Notes: generated by a model not told the origin, from the letters alone. A stretch of 58,293 nt of DNA from an uncultured Arenicella sp. (GCA_937974565.1 CALJWL010000040.1:1-58293); one strand, 5' to 3'; counted from the first letter of the stretch, positions 11,908 through 20,892 are shown. Made by a program: numbers and translations.

Positions 11908-13686
11908 TCAATGGGGCGTCCGTAGTAGCTTGCTCATCATCAAATGCATTTGCTTGGCCGAGGCGGGTTTATGCAACAGTAGAGCATCGGTACTTTGTGC
12001 GTCTTTAATCCGTTCGGCGGCGGTATCCCCCGTTATAATTATCGCGGGCAGTTTTGTGCTTAAGGCCGCACGTATCGTTTGCACAACGTCTTTGCCCGTT
12101 ACCCCTTCACGCAAACGATAGTCGCTAATTAACAATTTAGCGTTGTTAGCATTGGTCGCCAGCAGAGCTTCTTCAGGCGTCTCGGCTAATATGCAATCGC
12201 AGCCCCAAGCCGTGAGTATGGAACCCATGGACGCTCTGATATGCGAATCATCGTCGATGACCATCACTGTCACGCCGTCAAAGCGACTAAGTTCAACGCC
12301 GTCTTCAATGTCTTCAATGACATCGGTCTTAGCTTGTGGAATTTCAAATCGAAACACACTGCCCTTGCTTGGGGTTGAACGCAACCGCACCTTGGTGCCT
12401 ATAGTTTGAGCTAGGCCTTGCGCTATGGCTAAACCCAAGCCAAACCCTTTACGTGAATCTCGTTCTGGGTTGCTGAGTTGATTAAAGGCCTTAAAAATTT
12501 CGTCGTACTTCCCTTTTGGAATGCCGATGCCCGTATCCCACACTTCGATGCTCAGTTTTTCGCCACGCTTACGGCATGCAATCAAAATGACACCTTGCTC
12601 TGTATAGCGAATCGCATTGGCAATTAGATTACGCAAAATTAGCTCCACGATAAATGGGTCTGAATGGCCGGCGTCGATGCTTTCACGTATTCGAAACACT
12701 AAGCCCTTTTCGTCGGCCGTGGGTGCTAGCTCAGGCTCTAATTTATTAAATATATTACGAATCAAAAAAGGTTTAGGAGTAGGGGTGATGGCACCCGCAT
12801 CGAGCTTGGAAATATTCAGCAGAGCGTCTAGCATTTCTCGGGTGGAACCAAGAGCCGAACTCATGTGTTGGTGAATTTCTTGCTGAGAGTTGTTAAGCCG
12901 AGTGTGGCTAAGAGATTCATTTAACAAGCCTATAGCGTGTAATGGTTGTCTTAAATCGTGGCTGGCTGAGGCCAGAAAAACCGATTTGGCTCGATTGGCC
13001 TCATCGGTTTCATCCAGCGCTATTCTCAAGTTAGAAACTAGGTTTTGGTTTTCATATGAAATTTCTATAGAACGCTGAATCGTTTTGGTTAACTTAGCCG
13101 AGAACCAGCTTAAACCTATTAACATCAACGCAAACGCTAAGCCCAGCCATTGATACAGGGTTTCTTCTCGCAGGTAAAGACTGTAACTAACCGTTAGCAT
13201 GCTAGGGTAGCTGCTGGCTACAAAGCCTAGAAAAAACGGTGAACCGAGAGCCATGGAACCGGCTGCCAAACAGACCGTTGCCATGCTTAATAAGACCACA
13301 ATACTTGGGTCTGCGGTAGGAATAAATGTGTAGGGCAAATAACTGTATGTTAGGCATTGGATGAGAATAAGAACCAATACCACGCATGCATCCAGTGTGG
13401 CGTTTTTACCAAGAAAACGATTTACCCCAATAAAGTAAATCGAGATACAGATAAGCGACTCTACGCTTAATACGGTAACCCAAGTTATGACACGTGGGTC
13501 TGCCGTTGCACGATATAGGATAAACGCAAGAAAGATTCCGACTAAATTAAACGTTACCACGCCTTGGACATAATGGTGACGCACAAGATTCAATTGCTGT
13601 CGAAATAGTGCTTCAGTTTCAGTTAGGTTGATTGACCTAACAGTGAAGCGTGTTTTTGTATTGTTGTTCGCGCGCGTGGGCGTCAT
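11908..13686 (-). CDS. Hybrid sensor histidine kinase with C-terminal receiver domain
   Basis: A 592-residue membrane kinase from the ATG at 13686, which has an AGGA ribosome binding site ten bases upstream; a TTG at 13725 would add 13 residues. About six transmembrane segments lie between residues ~40 and 200. His243 in SASHDLRQP is the phosphorylated residue, LILRNLIANAIRYTEQG is the N box, and WDTGIGIPKGKYDEIF and FGLGLAIAQGLA are the G boxes. A receiver domain follows, with Asp522 in LLISDYRL. No sensor domain other than the membrane part is evident, so the signal may be sensed in the membrane. The gene directly follows the response regulator gene on the same strand, and the two should work as a pair. 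Confidence 0.9.
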   Translation of the reverse strand: MTPTRANNNTKTRFTVRSINLTETEALFRQQLNLVRHHYVQGVVTFNLVGIFLAFILYRATADPRVITWVTVLSVESLICISIYFIGVNRFLGKNATLDACVVLVLILIQCLTYSYLPYTFIPTADPSIVVLLSMATVCLAAGSMALGSPFFLGFVASSYPSMLTVSYSLYLREETLYQWLGLAFALMLIGLSWFSAKLTKTIQRSIEISYENQNLVSNLRIALDETDEANRAKSVFLASASHDLRQPLHAIGLLNESLSHTRLNNSQQEIHQHMSSALGSTREMLDALLNISKLDAGAITPTPKPFLIRNIFNKLEPELAPTADEKGLVFRIRESIDAGHSDPFIVELILRNLIANAIRYTEQGVILIACRKRGEKLSIEVWDTGIGIPKGKYDEIFKAFNQLSNPERDSRKGFGLGLAIAQGLAQTIGTKVRLRSTPSKGSVFRFEIPQAKTDVIEDIEDGVELSRFDGVTVMVIDDDSHIRASMGSILTAWGCDCILAETPEEALLATNANNAKLLISDYRLREGVTGKDVVQTIRAALSTKLPAIIITGDTAAERIKDAQSTDALLLHKPASAKQMHLMMSKLLRTPH

Positions 13687-13728
13687 TAACTGATTTTCCT
13701 GTTGCTTAGCAGCGTATACAACCAACCA

Positions 13729-14352
13729 TCAAGAAGTGATTCCTTCACGCTGCGCGATCAGAATGGCCTCTGTTCGGTTGGATGCCCCTAATGCCGATAA
13801 AATTGCCGAGACATGAACGCGTACCGTGTTTTCGGACATATTCAACTCTCTGGCAATCAATTTATTGGGTTTGCCTTCGCATAAATACATGAGAACCTCA
13901 ATTTGCCTGGGCGTAAGGTTGCGACTAAGGCTGTTTGAACTTTCGTAGGTACCGCCAGAACTTGCATCGTGATTAAAACACATACCACCGGCAAGCACTT
14001 TGGTAATGCTGGTGACCATTTCATCTGCATTGGCGGCTTTGTTTATATAACCTGATGCGCCTAATTTTTTAGCGTCAATAATGGAATTTGGGTCTTCGTT
14101 AGCTGAGAGAATAATAATCGGCACAGCACCAAAACGATCTAGCAACGGCTTAATGCCGTCAATGCCATTGATCCCCGGGAGATGAATGTCTAATAAAATT
14201 GCATCAATCCCTGACTCGCAAAAATCCAATGCCTCTTTAATTGACTTCGCTTCAGATACGCCACGGGCTTCACCCACCTGAGTGAGTATCATCTTTAAGC
14301 CTGTACGGAACAGAGAATGGTCGTCGACGATAAGAATGTGTTTATTCTGCAT
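13729..14352 (-). CDS. NarL/FixJ-type response regulator (receiver plus LuxR helix-turn-helix)
   Basis: A 207-residue regulator. The receiver domain has the acidic pair D10-D11, the phosphorylation site Asp55 in AILLDIHLPG and the conserved Lys in GYINKAA. The C-terminal LuxR-type DNA-binding domain is clear from LTPRQIEVLMYLCEGKPNKLIA and MSENTVRVHVSAIL. It is the first gene of a two-gene unit with the hybrid histidine kinase. Its stop lies just upstream of the kinase start, so transcription is probably joint. It likely regulates genes in response to the kinase; the regulon cannot be read here. The structured region upstream of it (14640-14740) could be its target or its leader. Confidence 0.9.
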   Translation of the reverse strand: MQNKHILIVDDHSLFRTGLKMILTQVGEARGVSEAKSIKEALDFCESGIDAILLDIHLPGINGIDGIKPLLDRFGAVPIIILSANEDPNSIIDAKKLGASGYINKAANADEMVTSITKVLAGGMCFNHDASSGGTYESSNSLSRNLTPRQIEVLMYLCEGKPNKLIARELNMSENTVRVHVSAILSALGASNRTEAILIAQREGITS

Positions 14353-14810
14353 GATCGTTTTAATGCATGTGGGGGTCAGTATTGGCTAAGTTTCTCATAT
14401 TTCAACGCATTTGTACGCTACAGAACCTTGGTGATCAATATAGTCTATTAAGACTACATACATAGACGTGTATCTGTCGTAATCTGAGAGGGTCGAGTTT
14501 GACGCTACTGAGACGAAAATAAGCCAAATGCTATGTGTAAATATGTTAATAGCTTTCAGTCTTAGGTTTAAGCAGAAACACATGACTCCTTTAAAATAAT
14601 TACGATTTAACCGGATGCGAACAGGATAATACGGTCAGTCGAAGAGGGTAAGTAAGGGGTCAAGTGCACGTTAAAGGGGTTAACGTAAGTGCAGAGTACA
14701 GTGGTGAAAATGCATTTGCCCTACCGTACTCTGCACTCATTTTTTCGATTCCCTCTCTTAACAACGGTCGGTATTAGATGGCGTCACAGTTTGGTCTGTC
14801 TTGTAAACGG
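14353..14810. other. Gene-free stretch with strong secondary structure
   Basis: No supported gene; a 62-codon frame on the minus strand has no family features. The stretch lies upstream of the response regulator and downstream of the hydrolase, both on the minus strand. At 14668-14686 a 7-bp perfect hairpin (ACGTTAA, loop AGGGG, TTAACGT) occurs, directly followed by the longer inverted repeat listed separately. Confidence 0.5.
14688..14744 (+). terminator. 12-bp inverted repeat with a plus-strand T run; possible terminator of an unannotated RNA
   Basis: AGTGCAGAGTAC (14688-14699) pairs perfectly with GTACTCTGCACT (14726-14737), loop 26 bases, and is followed by CATTTTTT on the plus strand. 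The polarity is right for a rightward transcript, but no rightward gene lies upstream; the known genes on both sides run leftward. It may end a small RNA, or act as a regulator binding site. Confidence 0.4.
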
Positions 14811-15731
14811 TTAAGGCTTCTTTATTTTTGCGATGAACGCTAATATCGCCGCCGACACCTCATTCGCCGCCTCAACCTGTGGATAGTGACCAATTTCGGG
14901 AAGTTCTAATAAAAAATCTAATCGGCAATTCAGTTCGCTATATCGTTGCACCAGATGCGCCCCAGAAACGGGATCAACAGAGCCATTAATTAACGCCATG
15001 GGTGTTGGCGATGTTTGTAAAGCGTGTAACCATCGGTCGCGATGTTCACGCCGATCTAATATGTAAATGATTAAGTTATGAAATAAGTGTCGGCCATTGT
15101 TATAGGAAATTGCTTCCCAAAATTCTTCTAGTTCTTGCTTGCTCGGTTGAGTTCTTTGACCAAATACAGAAGAAAATGATGTTGAAAATTGTTTAATTCC
15201 TGCAAGTTTGTTGATCCATTTTCCCAAAGGGCTGAGCATTAATTTCTGAATTAACAATGCTCGGTGAGTTTCAGGAAACAAACCGCCATTTAACAGCGCG
15301 CATGACAGCCATTTCCCTACACCGTTACCATCGATTTGTCTAGCGAGCAGTTCTTGGGCTACTGAAACACCGTAGTCGTGGGCAACGACATGAAATGAGG
15401 TGACTTTTAAATCTTCAATAAGAGACTCAAATAAGTCGGCCTGTTGATGGATGGTGTAGTTACGACGATTGGGTTTATCTGAAAAGCCGAACCCGAGCAT
15501 ATCAAGAGCCACCAACCTGAATGTTCCCTCCAGGGTTTGCCATACCTCTTTAAAATCGTAGCTTGAGGTGGGGAAACCATGAATAAACAGTATGGTTTCT
15601 TGTTGTTCAAAAGAGGCGGTATCAACGCAGAATATATCGTAATTACCCAGACGGCAGCTGAGCTTTCTGGTGTGTCCTTTGTCGTACCAGCGATTTAGGT
15701 TTTCAGACTTGAAGCGTGTTGTAGCTGGCAT
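14811..15731 (-). CDS. Alpha/beta hydrolase, epoxide hydrolase/haloalkane dehalogenase-like
   Basis: A 306-residue alpha/beta hydrolase. FIHGFPTSSYDF (residues ~49-60) is the oxyanion-hole HG motif. Asp119 in VAHDYGVSVA takes the place of the usual serine nucleophile, which points to the epoxide hydrolase/haloalkane dehalogenase branch rather than to esterases. The catalytic His is probably in LPEIGHYPQVE near the C-terminus. The substrate is unknown. The gene diverges from a TetR regulator plus amidohydrolase pair, with a 56-bp palindrome between them, so the three genes are probably controlled together. The start at 15731 leaves a short 42-base gap before the palindrome. Confidence 0.82.
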   Translation of the reverse strand: MPATTRFKSENLNRWYDKGHTRKLSCRLGNYDIFCVDTASFEQQETILFIHGFPTSSYDFKEVWQTLEGTFRLVALDMLGFGFSDKPNRRNYTIHQQADLFESLIEDLKVTSFHVVAHDYGVSVAQELLARQIDGNGVGKWLSCALLNGGLFPETHRALLIQKLMLSPLGKWINKLAGIKQFSTSFSSVFGQRTQPSKQELEEFWEAISYNNGRHLFHNLIIYILDRREHRDRWLHALQTSPTPMALINGSVDPVSGAHLVQRYSELNCRLDFLLELPEIGHYPQVEAANEVSAAILAFIAKIKKP

Positions 15732-15772
15732 GCACGGATCCCATCATCTATCAAATTTCACGATTATCAGAG

Positions 15773-15828
15773 ACTCAGTTTGATTTAAGTTGAACTTGAC
15801 GTCAAGTTCAACTTAAATCAAACTGAGT
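15773..15828. promoter_or_regulatory. Perfect 56-bp palindrome, candidate operator of the adjacent TetR regulator
   Basis: Bases 15773-15800 and 15801-15828 are exact reverse complements with no spacer, centred on GACGTC. Each arm also holds a smaller inverted repeat (AAGTTGAACTT on the left, AAGTTCAACTT on the right), so three overlapping dyads are present. It lies between the divergent hydrolase and TetR genes, 41 bases from the first and 70 from the second. This is the expected place for an autoregulatory TetR operator; binding by one or more dimers is inferred. Confidence 0.75.
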
Positions 15829-15898
15829 GAACGATTGAGTGAGGGCGTTTGGTTTTTAAGTGTTAATAGAGTGCGACCTTCAGTTCCCCCTTTTTTAA

Positions 15899-16546
15899 AT
15901 GAAAAGTTTACCTACGCAAAAGCGAGCGATAAAAAAGCGTAATGCACTGCTGAAGGCGGCCGTCTATGAATTTACTTATTCAGGTTTTGAAGCGACTACC
16001 GCCAAGTCTGTTGCAACTGAAGCGGGTGTTGCTACCGGCACGTTTTATCAGTACTTTGAAAACAAAAATGACGTCCTTAGAGTCATAGCCGAAAACCGCT
16101 TTCAGGAACTGCATCAACAAATAACCTTGCTAGAAAACGAAAATATCCGTGCAAAAGGCGATCATAAGGGTAAGTTGTCATTAACATGGGCTACCTCATT
16201 GTTTAAACGCGTACTCACTTTTCTATACGAGTATCATTTACAGGACACATCATTGCATCAAGTGTTGGATCGACGACGCGGCTTGGATGCCAAACTCGAT
16301 GAGATTATGAACCGCGGCGAAGATTTGATGCGTTCACACGTAATCAACTTTATTAATGACTTTGAGTTGGAAGATGTAGACATTGTCGCAGACAGTTTAT
16401 TTGCAATGGGCGAGGGCTTGGTGCATCGCATGGTCTTTGGTAGGGCACCGGAAAACCCTGAAAAAATGCTGGAAATAGGCGCGGCAATGCTGGCCAGTTT
16501 CTTCGCTCAAAAATTGACGTTGGCTAATGACCTTAACCTTAAGTAA
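15899..16546 (+). CDS. TetR/AcrR family transcriptional regulator
   Basis: A 215-residue regulator. The N-terminal helix-turn-helix domain is typical: ALLKAAVYEFTYSGFEATTAKSVA and AGVATGTFYQYFENKNDVL (residues ~17-65). The C-terminal ligand domain is not diagnostic. TetR proteins generally repress a divergent or downstream gene until a small ligand binds. Here the divergent alpha/beta hydrolase and the amidohydrolase 35 bases downstream are the obvious targets, and the 56-bp palindrome just upstream is the likely operator. The ATG at 15899 has no clear ribosome binding site (the preceding bases are T-rich), so the start could be leaderless or slightly misplaced. Confidence 0.88.
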   Translation: MKSLPTQKRAIKKRNALLKAAVYEFTYSGFEATTAKSVATEAGVATGTFYQYFENKNDVLRVIAENRFQELHQQITLLENENIRAKGDHKGKLSLTWATSLFKRVLTFLYEYHLQDTSLHQVLDRRRGLDAKLDEIMNRGEDLMRSHVINFINDFELEDVDIVADSLFAMGEGLVHRMVFGRAPENPEKMLEIGAAMLASFFAQKLTLANDLNLK

Positions 16547-16581
16547 AAAAATATAACGTTATTTAAGACTGTGAGAGCATC

Positions 16582-18450
16582 ATGACTTTTGATTTACTGA
16601 TAAAAAACGCACGTGTATTCAATGATAACGAAGCGCCAATAACTCAAGATATTGCGATTAAGGACGGGAAAATAGTTTGTCGTGATAATAACATTGACGA
16701 ATCCCAAGCCTCGAAAGTAGTGGATGGCACAGGCAAGTGGGCAATGCCAGGCTTGTTTGATATTCACACGCACTACGACTTGGAGCTTGAAGTTGCGCCG
16801 AGTTTGCCCGAATCCACTCGCCACGGTACTACCACTGTCGTGATCGCTAACTGCAGTTTAGGTTTAGCGTTTGGAAATCAGCGAAAAGACGGCGCTGACC
16901 CTATCGTTGACTGTTACGCGCGAGTAGAAAACATACCCAAACAGGTGTTGCGAGCCTGCGCTGATAATGTGTCATGGCAAACCCCAGATGAATACATTGA
17001 ACACCTAGAGAGCCTAAATTTAGGTCCCAATATTATTACTATGATGCCTCATTCGATGCTGCGGATTGAGTCAATGGGGTTTGAAGCCAGCGTTAATCGA
17101 GATCCAACACAAGATGAAATCGACGATATGAAGACCAAATTGCGAGATGGTTTGCGCATAGGTTATGCCGGTTTTTCAACGGATGCCTTGCCTTTTCACT
17201 ATTTGGCGAATCAACCTAATTGCCACAAAACCATCCCCACGCAGTTTGCTAAATACAATGAGATCAAGCAACTAACTCAAGTGGTGCGAGAAGAAGGGAG
17301 TTTATGGCAAGCAACCCCACCCAAGGACAGCCCGGTTGAGGTTTTTAAAACTTTTCTGCTTTCGTCTGGCAGGCTGCATGGCAAACCGCTTAAGACAACC
17401 GTTGTGGCGGCATTGGACGTCGCCACAAATCGTACTTTGATAAAGCTGACACGATTATTGAATAAATTGCTTAACTCAACGCTGTTAAATGGCGATTTTT
17501 ACATGCAAGTATTAGGGGCGCCTTTTAAAATATGGTCTGACGGGGCAGTGACCCCTATAGCTGAAGAAATACCCGAGCTGCGTGCTTTGAATGAAACTGA
17601 CCTGGAAGATCGTGAGGCCAGACAAAAAATTTTGCAAGACTCAGACTACATCAAGGCGTTTCGGGAGATGTGGATGAAAGGTAAAACAGGGTTCTCAATT
17701 GCCAGATTAAAACGCAAGCTCCGTTTGGAAGATTACGCATTTGATCGCGACCTTGCGCAAATGACAATTGATGTGTGCCCACAAAAAAACTGGGAAACAC
17801 TGACATTTGAGCAGGTGTATGAACGAGTGTTAAGTTGTAAATCGGGTAAAATTCAAGATGATTTGAGCCAAAATGAACAGTCTTTAATAGAGCGCGATTT
17901 TTTCTGGGTGGCGGATGAAGCTGATTTCATGCTGCAAATGTTGCGTACCTTTGACACCGATATCTCTTGGTATACCGTCACCGCGAACCGAGACATTGAG
18001 ACGGTTCGAAAGTTATTGATGGACCCAACGTTATTACCCGGTTTTAATGACTGTGGGGCACACCTGACTAATATGGCATTTTATGATGTGAACCTGCGTA
18101 GTTTAAAATTGGCTGCTGAGGGTGGTGAAGTCGATGTGGCGTACATGGTAAAACGCCTGACCAAAGACCCTGCAAAGGTTTTTAATGTGAATCGAGGCAC
18201 TATCTATGAAGGCGATACAGCCGACCTTATCTTGATCGACCCTAAGGCGCTAAGCGCGTACGATGGTGAGGCCAATGTTCAACGTATTTATCGTGATGTG
18301 TTTCAGCATCAACAATTGGTGAACCGTTCAGACGGAGTGGTGCCATTGGTTGTGATCAATGGCAATGTTGCTTGGCAAGACGATGAATTTTCGGCGAACC
18401 TTGGGCAAGAGCAATTTGGTAATTTGTTGAAACCAAATCAAGCGGCTTAG
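16582..18450 (+). CDS. Amidohydrolase family protein, N-acyl-D-amino-acid deacylase-like
   Basis: A 622-residue metal-dependent hydrolase. LFDIHTHYDLELE holds the two metal His residues (62 and 64), and IANCSLG at residue 91 matches the conserved Cys of D-aminoacylases. NDCGAHLTNMAFYD near residue 493 is the C-terminal GAH motif of the long clade. The histidines of the usual THxRxE and SHxK motifs are not evident in the middle (QATPPKDS occupies one such position), so true D-aminoacylase activity is doubtful. It may hydrolyse another amide or ester. The gene follows the TetR gene by 35 bases and should be co-transcribed with it. An inverted repeat downstream probably ends the transcript. Confidence 0.78.
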   Translation: MTFDLLIKNARVFNDNEAPITQDIAIKDGKIVCRDNNIDESQASKVVDGTGKWAMPGLFDIHTHYDLELEVAPSLPESTRHGTTTVVIANCSLGLAFGNQRKDGADPIVDCYARVENIPKQVLRACADNVSWQTPDEYIEHLESLNLGPNIITMMPHSMLRIESMGFEASVNRDPTQDEIDDMKTKLRDGLRIGYAGFSTDALPFHYLANQPNCHKTIPTQFAKYNEIKQLTQVVREEGSLWQATPPKDSPVEVFKTFLLSSGRLHGKPLKTTVVAALDVATNRTLIKLTRLLNKLLNSTLLNGDFYMQVLGAPFKIWSDGAVTPIAEEIPELRALNETDLEDREARQKILQDSDYIKAFREMWMKGKTGFSIARLKRKLRLEDYAFDRDLAQMTIDVCPQKNWETLTFEQVYERVLSCKSGKIQDDLSQNEQSLIERDFFWVADEADFMLQMLRTFDTDISWYTVTANRDIETVRKLLMDPTLLPGFNDCGAHLTNMAFYDVNLRSLKLAAEGGEVDVAYMVKRLTKDPAKVFNVNRGTIYEGDTADLILIDPKALSAYDGEANVQRIYRDVFQHQQLVNRSDGVVPLVVINGNVAWQDDEFSANLGQEQFGNLLKPNQAA

Positions 18451-18481
18451 CCAAAACATCATGCGGAATCAGTCGAAATAA

Positions 18482-18520
18482 AAATGGGGTTACCAGATCA
18501 AATATCTCGTAACCCCATTT
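18482..18520. terminator. Probable bidirectional terminator hairpin
   Basis: AAATGGGGTTAC (18482-18493) and GTAACCCCATTT (18509-18520) form a perfect 12-bp stem with a 15-base loop. It lies between the convergent amidohydrolase and TonB-dependent receptor genes, and the A/T flanks of the stem fit termination in both directions, though the T runs are short. Confidence 0.7.
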
Positions 18521-18549
18521 CAAGCAATCTCTAAGAAGGTTCAGTAGTC

Positions 18550-20631
18550 TTAGAATTTGCCCGTTAGCGTCAACAGAGCGTTAATAGGGGCGCCTACTGT
18601 TGCTTGGTGAGTTGAGTGTGAGTTAGGAAAGTAAAGCTCGTCCGTCAGGTTTTCAATATTGACTTGCACACGCAATTTATCAGAAACATCGTAATACACC
18701 GAAGCGTCAACGCGAGTGTAGCTTGGCAGAGTGGCGCTGTTGCTGTTATTGATAAAGCTTTCTCCTTGGTGTGTTACGCCTAGGCCAAAACCAATACTGT
18801 CGGTCGCCCTGAAAGTGTTCCACATTGAAAACATATTTTCAGGTATTTCACGTGGCACATTGCCGCTGGCGTTGGTTTCGCCATCAAGGTTTGTGTAGCT
18901 AGCGATAACAGACCATGAATCAGTAAATTGCCCATTTAACTGAACCTCAAAACCCGAGACTTCTGATTGAATGATGTCAAAGCGTGAAGCGTCGGCATCC
19001 GATACTTGGGGCGAGTTTTGTTCGTTTTCAAAAACGGCGGCGGTTAGGCTTAAGCCTTGGCTGAAATCCCATTTAACGCCAAACTCAATGTTTTCAAATA
19101 CGTTCGGATCAAGGCGGTTGTTGTCACCATTAATGTTGGCGAACTGTTCTCCACTACGTGGCAAAAACGATTCACTGTAACTGCCGTAAATTGAAATGGT
19201 TTCTTTGGGTTTGTAAATCACCCCAAAACGTGGTGACACTTCGTCGTCTTTACGGGTTCTTGTCTCACCGTTTTCAGCATTAAATACGTCGATATCAAAG
19301 CTATCGAAGCGGGCACCGATAAGAATATCCAACTGCTCAGAGATTTCGATTTGGTCTTGGATATAAAGAGAAGTAACGTCTAAATTAACACGGGTATCGT
19401 CATTTAAATCTGAGAAGCGGTTAGTTGTAACTTGACCTGCAGCATTAACACCAACGCCACCGCGAAGATTAATGGGGCGCGTTGCAAAGAAGGTTTCTCT
19501 GTCATCAGCCGAGGTGTCGAAGAACGTATTAAGACGGAATTGGTCAGATGAGGTATCAATGTATTCAGCGCCAAAGATTACCGTATGGCCGATACGGCCG
19601 GTTTCAAACTCGGATACTAAATTGCCTGACAAAATCACATTTTGACGATCGGTTTGGTCAATATAGCCATCTAATTGAACGATGTTCGTTGCAATATCGT
19701 AGGCCGTAGCAAAGTAATTTTGGTATGTTTTATCGTAATCACCGTAGAACGCACTGATGTTGGCTTTCAGTGAATCAGAAAAGTCGTGCTGTAAAGCGGC
19801 CCTAAATAAGTGCGCTTCTAAGGCCGTGACGTTTTGATCTTCGTCACCGAAAACCACGTCTTCAAGCGCTTCCACTGGGCGACCATCTGGGCCAGTTGGG
19901 ATACCGCGATCAATAAAACGTTCGTGATCAGCATACTCATAAGAAAGGTCTAGCGTTGTGCTTGAACTTAATTCAAAGCGTACTGTTGGGTTAAAACCAA
20001 TGCGGTCACCGTCAAAGAAATCACGATGATTTTCCAAACTTTCATACACCGCATTAATGCGCACGGCGGATGTGTCACTGGATGAAAAGTTGTGGTCCAG
20101 TTCCAACCCAAAACCACCAAAGGTGTTCAGCGTACTCTTATAGCCCGTAAACTGTTCATCAATCGTGGCCTTTTTACTGACGCGGTTCAGAATGCCGCCG
20201 GTACCGCCTCGGCCAAAAAGCAACGCGTTAGGGCCACGTAGAATCTCGACTTGCTCTACATTATACAGGCCTCGGTAATATTGAACGTCGTCACGGTTGC
20301 CGTCTATGTAAAAATCAGCGGTCGAACGAACGCCGCGAAACACAACCGCATCACGGTGGCCTTCACCCTGAGAGGTATTTACGCCGGCCGTATAGTCGAC
20401 GATATCGCCAATGCTGGTGATGCCTTGTTCTGTGATTTGATCTGCCGTATAGATCGATAAACTCTGTGGCACATCAATGATAGGCGTAGGAGTTTTAATC
20501 GAGTTGGCCTCGCTGCTTGAAAGATATTGCCCTTCGACAGTCACTTCTTCTAAGTTGCTTTCTGCTTGAGCAAAAGGCGCATTGCTAAGCAGCATTGCTG
20601 TTGTAAAAATAGCCACTTGAGTTTTCTTCAT
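18550..20631 (-). CDS. TonB-dependent siderophore receptor
   Basis: A 693-residue outer-membrane receptor. The N-terminus is a signal peptide ending near FAQAES, followed by the TonB-box-like EEVTVEG. The plug domain is clear: DVPQSLSIYTADQI, VFRGVRSTADFYIDGNRDD and VEQVEILRGPNALLFGRGGTGGILN (residues ~50-155) match the ferric-siderophore receptor class. The C-terminus ends in Phe (TLTGKF), as outer-membrane barrels do. It should import a ferric siderophore using TonB energy. A Fur box lies about 125 bases upstream of the start, so expression is probably induced by iron shortage. Its divergent neighbour is a lasso peptide cyclase gene. Lasso clusters often carry a receptor of this class, but this one also suits ordinary siderophore uptake. 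Confidence 0.93.
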   Translation of the reverse strand: MKKTQVAIFTTAMLLSNAPFAQAESNLEEVTVEGQYLSSSEANSIKTPTPIIDVPQSLSIYTADQITEQGITSIGDIVDYTAGVNTSQGEGHRDAVVFRGVRSTADFYIDGNRDDVQYYRGLYNVEQVEILRGPNALLFGRGGTGGILNRVSKKATIDEQFTGYKSTLNTFGGFGLELDHNFSSSDTSAVRINAVYESLENHRDFFDGDRIGFNPTVRFELSSSTTLDLSYEYADHERFIDRGIPTGPDGRPVEALEDVVFGDEDQNVTALEAHLFRAALQHDFSDSLKANISAFYGDYDKTYQNYFATAYDIATNIVQLDGYIDQTDRQNVILSGNLVSEFETGRIGHTVIFGAEYIDTSSDQFRLNTFFDTSADDRETFFATRPINLRGGVGVNAAGQVTTNRFSDLNDDTRVNLDVTSLYIQDQIEISEQLDILIGARFDSFDIDVFNAENGETRTRKDDEVSPRFGVIYKPKETISIYGSYSESFLPRSGEQFANINGDNNRLDPNVFENIEFGVKWDFSQGLSLTAAVFENEQNSPQVSDADASRFDIIQSEVSGFEVQLNGQFTDSWSVIASYTNLDGETNASGNVPREIPENMFSMWNTFRATDSIGFGLGVTHQGESFINNSNSATLPSYTRVDASVYYDVSDKLRVQVNIENLTDELYFPNSHSTHQATVGAPINALLTLTGKF

Positions 20632-20756
20632 TGCTCTAATCTCTTTGTTATAACCTTGGTGGGTACTGAATTTGATTCCGACCGTGTGCTTATTGTCATT
20701 TATCCCGCACAGAGACCGAATATTGCGTTGGGCGTAATATACTCTCTTCTATTGTA

Positions 20757-20777
20757 AATGCCAATCATTATCATTTG
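20757..20777 (-). promoter_or_regulatory. Fur box
   Basis: Read on the minus strand the site contains TGATAATGATTGGCA, which matches the 7-1-7 Fur consensus (TGATAATNATTATCA) at 13 of 15 positions. It lies in the space between the receptor gene (start 20631) and the cyclase gene (start 20893), about 125 bases from the first and 115 from the second. Iron-bound Fur should repress the receptor gene; whether the cyclase gene is affected is unknown. Confidence 0.82.
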
Positions 20778-20892
20778 CATTAATATTTTCTTTTGATCTT
20801 TGTTTATCAATATGAAGGGGGAGTAGCCTAGCGACAGTATTGAGCGAGTTTGATTTGCGGCTACTTAAGTGAATTTGCGCTAAACTTAGACA

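Noticed and set aside
14395-14583. 62-codon minus-strand frame upstream of the response regulator
   Set aside because: No family features and no good start site; the nearby structure is better explained as regulatory or RNA.
14811-18450. Hydrolase-TetR-amidohydrolase set as a quorum-quenching unit
   Set aside because: No lactonase or acylase motif and no luxI/luxR partner in the window; substrates are not readable.
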